A stretch of DNA of 64,000 nucleotides, from positions 23,154 through 87,153 of the forward strand of contig NZ_JQKE01000004.1 of the NCBI RefSeq assembly GCF_000745895.1, written 5' to 3'. Positions 58,967-64,000 of the stretch are shown here, piece after piece. The stretch is from Stenoxybacter acetivorans DSM 19021. GTDB lineage: Bacteria > Pseudomonadota > Gammaproteobacteria > Burkholderiales > Neisseriaceae. The notes under the pieces were generated by a model. The model did no database searches, was not told the origin of the DNA, and saw nothing but the letters and a program-made list of their open reading frames with translations. The first letter of the stretch is position 1, and each line of letters begins with the position of its first letter. The position numbers were made by a program, and so were the translations under genes.

Positions 58967-60050
58967 GATTATCCACTTGTTCCAATAATTGCCGCCACTT
59001 TTGATAGATATTGGCGGGTGTATAGGCAGCGGCATTGTGTTTACCCGCTTTACCCAATTGTTCGCGCAAAGTTTCGTTTGCCAATAAGCGGTTTAATGCG
59101 GCGGCAAATTGTTGGGCGTCGCGGTAAGGAATCAACAGACCGTCTTGCTCGTGCTGAATAATGTGGCGCGGTCCGTGGTTGCAATCATAGGAAACAATGG
59201 GCAAACCCAGAGACTTGGCCTCCAGCAAGGTCATGGGAAAACCCTCTTTGAGTGAACTGCAAACATACACCGAAGCGGACAAATATTCGGGTATCACTTC
59301 TTTAACAGCGGCTTGCAATATGACTTGCCCTTGTAATTGCTCTGCTTCGATTAAGTCTTGCAAACGCTGCTGCATTTCTCCCTTGCCGACAATATACAAT
59401 TGCCAATCGGGATATTGGCGCAACACCGGTTTGATTTCCCGAATCAATAAATCATAACCTTTAATGGGCGCGAATCTGCCGAGTGTGATGATTTTTTTTG
59501 CCGCATAATCAGGTAATGGCAAATGCTCGGCGGCAAACGGCAGGGCATTGGGAATAACACATACATTGTTTAAACCGTTTTTTTGCTGATAAGTGTTGCG
59601 GTCTTCTTCGGTTAAGACAACTAAGGCATTTAAATGGCGGTAAATGCCTTTAAGCCAATTAACTTTGGGTCCTCCTGTACCATACGCACCGTGGTCACAC
59701 CCGATAATTGTATTTTTTCTGAATAGGCGAAAAACACTGAACGCCAAATTACTCCACACATCTGTGCTGATATAAATTCGGTCTGATTTAATGTTTTTTA
59801 GCAGCCAGAAAATCAATTTAATCTCATAAACAATCTTCAATAATCTTCTGTGGGTATGCTTGCCAAAATTCAAATGTTGGATAGATAAGTTTGGGGGAAT
59901 GTCATAGGTACAAGTATCATGATTGGCAGATTCAATACTGGTTAAATACACTTGATGACCCTGCTGAATAAACAAACGTGCTGTTTCCAATACCACACGT
60001 TCCCTGCCGCCAAGCGGATTGACATCGGGAATGAAAAAATGGATTTCCAT
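58956..60050 (-). CDS. Glycosyltransferase family 4
   Basis: A 364-residue GT-B enzyme. It starts MEIHFFIPDVNPLGGRERVV with the GGxE-like motif, has IITLGRFAPIKGYDLLIREI and SLKEGFPMTLLEAKSLGLPI with the E-x7-E pair, then SYDCNHGPRHII. It is unrelated in detail to the four-copy array at 11-17 kb. The second of three genes on minus making a second surface polysaccharide. Confidence 0.87.
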   Translation of the reverse strand: MEIHFFIPDVNPLGGRERVVLETARLFIQQGHQVYLTSIESANHDTCTYDIPPNLSIQHLNFGKHTHRRLLKIVYEIKLIFWLLKNIKSDRIYISTDVWSNLAFSVFRLFRKNTIIGCDHGAYGTGGPKVNWLKGIYRHLNALVVLTEEDRNTYQQKNGLNNVCVIPNALPFAAEHLPLPDYAAKKIITLGRFAPIKGYDLLIREIKPVLRQYPDWQLYIVGKGEMQQRLQDLIEAEQLQGQVILQAAVKEVIPEYLSASVYVCSSLKEGFPMTLLEAKSLGLPIVSYDCNHGPRHIIQHEQDGLLIPYRDAQQFAAALNRLLANETLREQLGKAGKHNAAAYTPANIYQKWRQLLEQVDNHGN

Positions 60051-60132
60051 ACAAATTCCTTTTAATTTTATATGATTTTTTATCTTTTTTTACTTAAGCA
60101 TCAATGCTTAGCTTCGCTGAAAATATCATTAT

Positions 60133-61617
60133 TCATTGTGTGTTTTTGCGAAAAACCGTCCATAGCCGATACCACACACCAAACAGCACGGCACAAACCA
60201 AGCTGACAGCAGTAGCCGTTTGCAACCATGCCGCATAGTTGTTGATGGTTTGTTCGCGCAGTGCAAATATGCCCGCCGCCGTCAACGCCGTTGCCAGCAC
60301 TGCCGTACCGATAATCAGGACATAAGTGCGCCATTGAGATAAGTGAATAATACGGCGATGACTGTAATACACCATTTCCGCTCCGCGCAACAAAAATGAC
60401 AGCACCGCGCCGCCGAGTAAACCTGCCAAACCGTAGTGGCGGATTAAAATCACCGAGGCAATCAGGTTAATGCCGGTTTCCAGCAAGGCTTGCGGTTTGG
60501 TTTGGCGATAATGCCCCGCCGCCATAATCAGCGTAACGGCGGGAATGCGGCAGTTCTCAATAAACCCTGCCAATAAAAACATCAACGCCAATGTGGGCTG
60601 ATGATAATCGGCATCGGTCATATTCGCGGTGTAAAGAGTGATAAACGGCATAAATAAAATGGCGGTTGCGCTGTAAATCCAGCCCAAGGCGCAGAAAAAG
60701 ATGATTTCATAACGCAGAAAGTGTTGCTGTGTTTTTGCCAATTCGCCGTGCAGCGTGTGTCCGAAAATGGCTTGCATGCCTTGTGAGGCCGTTTGCAAAA
60801 ACAGTTTTACGCCCATAAACACCAGCGCATAAACGGCATACACACTGGCATCTTTGAGTGTCAAAAACAGAGTAATCAACACCAAGGGTGAACTGAATAT
60901 CACCAAGGCACACAATTGATGAAACAATACGTCCCACGTTTGTTCAATGTGATAAGCATTTTTTTTGTGCCAATGAAAATGCAGGTCCGAATAAGTGTGG
61001 CGCACATAAAATGCGGTCAGCCCGATTTTTAACAGCAAAACGGCAGAGGCGACACATTGAACCGCCACAATGGAATAGCCCCATTTAATCAGCACATACG
61101 ATGCCGCCACATTACCCACAACGCTAACCGCTTGCACGGCAGACAAAACATATTGTTTTTGATCGGCAGCAAGCAATACGCGGTATGTGCCGAACAGAAA
61201 AAAATCCAGCACATTGATAAAACCCAGCAACAAAACCATGATCAGTGTTAATTGCGGGCTTAATTCATGGCGGGTAATCCACGCATAAACGCACGCCAAC
61301 AGTATCAAAGCGGGAATAAACAGGCTGCCTGAAAAGCGATACAGCCGCCGCACCGATGCCAAAATACGGTTGCGCAATGCAATATCACCACGAGCCAGCG
61401 GCTGATACAAAGCCACAATACCAGCCGCGCCCACGCCTGCTTCCAGCAGGGTTAAATAGGAGATAAATTGTTTGGCAGAGGCAATCATGCCGTTGATTTC
61501 CGAGCCGTAATACACAATGATCAAGGGCGGCAGAATAAAACTGCCCACGGTGTTGATGATTTGCAGCAACAGATTGGCGGAAATATTTTTAATAACGAGG
61601 GTGCGGACGGCGGGCAT
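60133..61617 (-). CDS. Polysaccharide flippase (Wzx/MATE-like)
   Basis: A 494-residue inner-membrane protein with 12 to 14 helices. The N-terminal ANLLLQIINTVGSFILPPLI and GSEINGMIASAKQFISYLTL are typical of oligosaccharide flippases of the Wzx type, which move lipid-linked repeat units across the membrane. First gene of the Stealth-GT4 unit. An uptake sequence lies within it near 61322, a common event here. Confidence 0.85.
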   Translation of the reverse strand: MPAVRTLVIKNISANLLLQIINTVGSFILPPLIIVYYGSEINGMIASAKQFISYLTLLEAGVGAAGIVALYQPLARGDIALRNRILASVRRLYRFSGSLFIPALILLACVYAWITRHELSPQLTLIMVLLLGFINVLDFFLFGTYRVLLAADQKQYVLSAVQAVSVVGNVAASYVLIKWGYSIVAVQCVASAVLLLKIGLTAFYVRHTYSDLHFHWHKKNAYHIEQTWDVLFHQLCALVIFSSPLVLITLFLTLKDASVYAVYALVFMGVKLFLQTASQGMQAIFGHTLHGELAKTQQHFLRYEIIFFCALGWIYSATAILFMPFITLYTANMTDADYHQPTLALMFLLAGFIENCRIPAVTLIMAAGHYRQTKPQALLETGINLIASVILIRHYGLAGLLGGAVLSFLLRGAEMVYYSHRRIIHLSQWRTYVLIIGTAVLATALTAAGIFALREQTINNYAAWLQTATAVSLVCAVLFGVWYRLWTVFRKNTQ

Positions 61618-61767
61618 GGTGGTTTAGTGGTTGGGCTTCGCCGTTAATCCATGGATTTCATGGTGTTGAAGACGGGCAGGCGTTCTTGAATTCGTGATAA
61701 TTTGGCGTGGTTTAAGTGTGCGAGATGCAGACATTATTAAATTTTTATCGAGTTGTACTGCAATATA
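61618..61767. other. Gap before the accessory tail
   Basis: 150 bases holding the leader of the flippase gene on minus. Nothing else was recognised. Confidence 0.4.
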
Positions 61768-61995
61768 TCATACTAGGGTCTGTGGATATTTAAAACTCAG
61801 CATAGTCATTTCAGCAGCACAAAAATAAATCATCACCGAAAAAGACAAATCCGTTTTATCGGTTCTCATTGTAACTCGCTTATATTCTTTCAACTGCATA
61901 AAGTAATTTTCAACCAATTGAGTATCATCTTCAGCAGCAAAACCGCACCCGAACCACTGCTTGACCCCTTTAGTGATTACCTTGATACGGTACAT
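61768..61995 (-). pseudogene. IS5-type transposase C-terminal remnant
   Basis: The segment QLVENYFMQLKEYKRVTMRT then DKTDLSFSVMIYFCAA is like the C-terminal (I/V)ENxFxxLKxxRRxxxRxDK of IS5-type transposases. The frame runs out through GGGTCTGTGGATATTTA (61776-61792 on plus), which looks like an IS end. The N-terminal catalytic part is missing; upstream the strand is taken up by an RTX-like fragment. It marks an old insertion boundary. Confidence 0.5.
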
Positions 61996-62319
61996 TATTA
62001 TCGTGCTGATAACATCAGCGGCTTAATACAGCAAGGCGGTAATGAGACTGAACTGCCGACAGACACCACACCATACGGCGATAATCAAGACAATGAATTA
62101 ACCGGCACACCGTATGATGATGAAATTTATGGTTTGGCGGGCAATGATACTTTGTATGGTTATTACGGCGATGATGTGTTAAACGGTGGCGACGGTGATG
62201 AAGAAAGTGCTATTAAAACCCTGTATCACGGCAACAATTATCTGGGTAGAGGCAGCAGTGTGGCATGTTGTTTGGAAATTGTGAAAAAGCCTAATTTTAC
62301 CGTTGCATACCTAAAATAA
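61918..62319 (+). pseudogene. RTX calcium-binding repeat fragment
   Basis: A 133-residue frame starting at a TTG. Its middle part is a row of RTX nonapeptides: GTPYDDEIYGLAGNDTLYGY then YGDDVLNGGDGDE (GGxGxDxLx-like), which bind Ca2+ in secreted RTX toxins. The first ~25 residues are the antisense of the transposase remnant, and the end after GDGDEES shows no RTX character. No secretion signal tail is seen. So this is most likely the broken remainder of a larger RTX protein, cut by an IS at the 5' side. Confidence 0.6.
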
Positions 62320-62330
62320 AGGGGAGTAAT

Positions 62331-62480
62331 ATGCTGAAAAATGTTAAGCAGCATCGCGTTATCTATCTGTATCTTTGTGAGGATTGGGTAATGTATTCGA
62401 TGAACCAAAATTTACTAGACAGGCTGCCTGAAAGCATGGGACTGAGTTTCCATGCTTTCAGGCAGCCTGTCTGTGCTTAA
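62331..62480 (+). CDS. Possible 49-residue small protein
   Basis: ATG at 62331 follows a strong AGGGGAG at good spacing, 11 bases after the RTX fragment. The frame gives MLKNVKQHRVIYLYLCEDWV and then runs through the uptake-sequence hairpin (encoding RLPESMG and FRQPVCA). The ribosome-binding site speaks for translation; the C-terminal half made of terminator sequence speaks against a conserved protein. It may be a remnant. Confidence 0.3.
   Translation: MLKNVKQHRVIYLYLCEDWVMYSMNQNLLDRLPESMGLSFHAFRQPVCA
62418..62471. terminator. Long perfect uptake-sequence hairpin
   Basis: A 22-bp perfect stem (62418-62439 with 62450-62471, outer part GACAGGCTGCCTGAA, inner part AGCATGG) and a 10-base loop. 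The longest of the uptake-sequence hairpins in the window. No T run follows. Confidence 0.7.
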
Positions 62481-62484
62481 ATTA

Positions 62485-62553
62485 CAGGTTCTGAACTCTA
62501 CTACTTTGTTGCATAGTAATAGCGACAGTATAGTGAATAGCAAAAAAGCATAG
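62485..62553 (+). pseudogene. Truncated copy of the leader-like ORF
   Basis: In frame it reads STTLLHSNSDSIVNSKKA and a stop, matching the end of the complete ORF at 63195-63347 (STTLLYSGSIVNSKKA). Its 5' part is replaced by the uptake-sequence hairpin, so only the last third survives. Confidence 0.65.
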
Positions 62554-62720
62554 AATTTAGCTATTTACGAAAGCATTTTCTGTAAAATATTTTCGCAAAT
62601 GGCTTGATTAGCAAACAAAGGCATACAGCCTGAGCAGTAAAAATCAAGGGTTTGATTATTTACCATACTTTAAACTAAGGATATATATTATGGCTTTTGT
62701 GAATGAAATTATTTCTGAGG
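62526..62720 (+). repeat. Tandem repeat unit, copy 1 (offset 794 bp)
   Basis: From CAGTATAGTGAATAG through the first codons of the following gene it is almost the same as 63320-63514. The conserved leader is longer than needed for a ribosome-binding site and includes GTAAAATATTTTCGC, perhaps a promoter or structured element. Confidence 0.85.
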
Positions 62721-63169
62721 AAGATATTCAGAAATATGGGCTTGATGAACTTATGGGTGATTTCTATCCTTTCGATCTTGATTGGGGTAAAGGAGGAAAA
62801 GGAAGACCACCTTTTTTCAAGCATGTTTGGACAATAGACCGTGAACGTGATATTTATTTCATGATGGTTAAAACAATTAAAGAAATAGGATTGAGTGATA
62901 ACCCAGAACCAACAAACAAAAGAATTGCTGTTCTTAATTTTCAAGGGTGGCGTGTACCTTTGATAGTTGAACGTACCCATTGCCCGCATTCTTTTTCAGA
63001 TAATCCTTTTTTGCTTGCTTGGGATTTATTGGAAATAGATACTTCAAATGTACCGGAGATGTCAAAAGAATCTGTTATTACTGTATTAAAAGATGCGCTT
63101 ACTATTTATGGTTATAACAGTGCGAAAAGCAAACAAAGTCCTCATACCGTTGTTGAATTCAGTTTTTAA
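62690..63169 (+). CDS. Unknown 159-residue protein, paralogue 1 of the tail array
   Basis: Soluble protein starting MAFVNEIISEEDIQKYGLDE. It has VWTIDRERDIYFM, PEPTNKRIAVLNFQGWRVPL, SFSDNPFLLAWDLLEID and ends VVEFSF. No enzyme motif, signal or membrane helix. About 60 percent identical by eye to the protein at 63484. The size, the acidic N-terminal helix and the beta-rich middle are compatible with immunity proteins of toxin systems, but that is inference from layout only. AAGGATATATATT precedes the ATG. AT-rich compared with the housekeeping part. Confidence 0.75.
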   Translation: MAFVNEIISEEDIQKYGLDELMGDFYPFDLDWGKGGKGRPPFFKHVWTIDRERDIYFMMVKTIKEIGLSDNPEPTNKRIAVLNFQGWRVPLIVERTHCPHSFSDNPFLLAWDLLEIDTSNVPEMSKESVITVLKDALTIYGYNSAKSKQSPHTVVEFSF

Positions 63170-63194
63170 TCACTAAAATTTTAGGAGAATCAAA

Positions 63195-63347
63195 ATGTCA
63201 CTAACCATGATAGAAGCCAATGCACTTCTTGCCAATGTTTCTACTGATGAAGATTTGCGTAATCTGATTGCTCAACTTGATGTTTCCGGTTCAGGTTCTA
63301 CTACTTTGCTGTATAGCGGCAGTATAGTGAATAGTAAAAAAGCATAG
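63195..63347 (+). CDS. Leader-like small protein, 50 residues
   Basis: TAGGAGAATCAAA precedes an ATG whose frame reads MSLTMIEANALLANVSTDED then LRNLIAQLDVSGSG and STTLLYSGSIVNSKKA. It lies 25 bases after the first array protein. A truncated earlier copy ends at 62553 and another begins at 63992, so the ORF is repeated as part of the unit. It looks like the N-terminal part of a larger protein left behind after the body was replaced, or a true small protein; both are open. Confidence 0.6.
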   Translation: MSLTMIEANALLANVSTDEDLRNLIAQLDVSGSGSTTLLYSGSIVNSKKA

Positions 63348-63514
63348 AATTTAGCTATTTACGAAAGTATTTTCTGTAAAATATTTTCGCAAATGGCTTG
63401 ATTAGTAAATAAAGGTATATTGCCTAAGCAGTAAAAATCAAGACTTTGATTGTTTACCACACTTTAAATAAAGGATACATATTATGGCTTTTGTGAATGA
63501 GAGAGTTTCTGAGG
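63320..63514 (+). repeat. Tandem repeat unit, copy 2
   Basis: The second copy of the 62526-62720 segment with scattered single-base changes, shared up to the first codons of the following gene. Confidence 0.85.
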
Positions 63515-63954
63515 AAGATATTCAGAAATATGGACTTGATGAATTAATGAGAGAGTTTTTTCCTTTTGACAGAGAATGGAAAAATGGAAGACCGTCAGGG
63601 TTTTGGTACTCATGGACGATAGACCGTAATAGAGGTATCTATTTTTTAATAACAAAAACCATTACAGAGACAGGTGATAGTGGGCGTCCAGAACCAACAA
63701 ATAAGAGAATTGCTATTCTTAATTTCCAAGGAAAGCGTATCAGTTTAATAATTAAACGTACTTATTGTTCACCTTCTTTTTCTGATAATCCATTTCTAGT
63801 TGCTTGGAGTTTACTGGAAATTAATACTTTAGAAGTCCATGAAATTGATAGAACAAATATAATTGATATTCTTAAAGAAGCACTTTCAGTTTATGGCTAC
63901 AGAGGTGCTTATAGCAATAGAGCAACTAATGTTGTTGTTAAATTTAATTTTTAA
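63484..63954 (+). CDS. Unknown 156-residue protein, paralogue 2 of the tail array
   Basis: Starts MAFVNERVSEEDIQKYGLDE; YSWTIDRNRGIYFL, PEPTNKRIAILNFQGKRISL, SFSDNPFLVAWSLLEIN and the end VVVKFNF line up with paralogue 1, with one 3-residue gap near residue 33. Differences are concentrated in surface-like positions, for instance KRTYCSP for ERTHCPH. The shared N-terminus and diverged middle are what one expects for a family under diversifying selection, though two sequences cannot prove it. Confidence 0.75.
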   Translation: MAFVNERVSEEDIQKYGLDELMREFFPFDREWKNGRPSGFWYSWTIDRNRGIYFLITKTITETGDSGRPEPTNKRIAILNFQGKRISLIIKRTYCSPSFSDNPFLVAWSLLEINTLEVHEIDRTNIIDILKEALSVYGYRGAYSNRATNVVVKFNF

Positions 63955-63991
63955 TCAATTTTTTAATCACTAAAATTTTAGGAGAATCAAA

Positions 63992-64000
63992 ATGGCACTT
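63992..64000 (+). CDS. Start of a third leader-like ORF, cut by window end
   Basis: TTTTAGGAGAATCAAA then ATGGCACTT. The 26 bases before the ATG are the same as before the ORF at 63195, so the array continues beyond the window. Confidence 0.5.

Overview
The window looks like a chromosomal segment of a bacterium in the family Neisseriaceae. The clearest sign is a dispersed 12-mer, AGGCTGCCTGAA (reverse TTCAGGCAGCCT), present dozens of times between genes and often paired as terminator hairpins. This is the DNA uptake sequence dialect known from Simonsiella and its relatives (Simonsiella, Alysiella, Conchiformibius and near Kingella), not the classical Neisseria GCCGTCTGAA. Housekeeping proteins (ProS, IleS, RibF, GyrB, RpoB, BamC, DapA, HemW, Adk) are beta-proteobacterial in style. 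The genus is inferred, not proven.

Layout. 1-10.7 kb: housekeeping genes (partial proS, rplU-rpmA, an EamA transporter, a HemJ-like protein, a YdcF-like protein, an ArsC-like protein, ribF, ileS), with a RhuM-family gene between ribF and ileS. 11-21 kb: a surface-glycan locus with four tandem paralogous family-4 glycosyltransferases, one family-2 glycosyltransferase, an inserted higBA toxin-antitoxin pair whose toxin looks frameshifted, and the rhamnose genes rmlB-rmlD-rmlA-rmlC. 21-27.5 kb: dapA, bamC, a small membrane protein, rdgB, a carnitine/choline-acyltransferase-like gene and hemW. 27.6-38.9 kb: an acyl-CoA catabolic block with etfAB, a class III CoA-transferase, an IclR regulator, an acyl-CoA dehydrogenase, an AAHS-type MFS carrier, an enoyl-CoA hydratase, a 3-hydroxyacyl-CoA dehydrogenase and a 3-oxoadipyl-CoA-type thiolase. 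Together these make a complete candidate route from a C6-type dicarboxylate such as adipate to acetyl-CoA plus succinyl-CoA. 39-50 kb: tRNA-Asn and tRNA-Lys, a decayed IS200/IS605 element, adk, a farAB/emrAB-type efflux pair, gyrB, a TauE/SafE permease, an acyl-CoA-binding protein and dsbC. 50-57.7 kb: rpoB as a stand-alone transcription unit without rpoC or rplJL beside it, lspA, and modABC. 57.9-61.6 kb: a second polysaccharide locus (Stealth phosphotransferase, GT4, flippase). 61.7-64 kb: a degenerate accessory tail with an IS remnant, an RTX-repeat fragment, and a tandem array of a short leader-like ORF and a paralogous ~157-residue protein that runs off the window.

The most interesting signals are the tail array (possibly a toxin/immunity cassette store), the isolated rpoB, the dicarboxylate catabolic block with three matching operator-like sites, a four-copy dispersed repeat with terminal inverted repeats that co-vary in two copies, the mosaic glycosyltransferase array, and the single-base lesion in higB.
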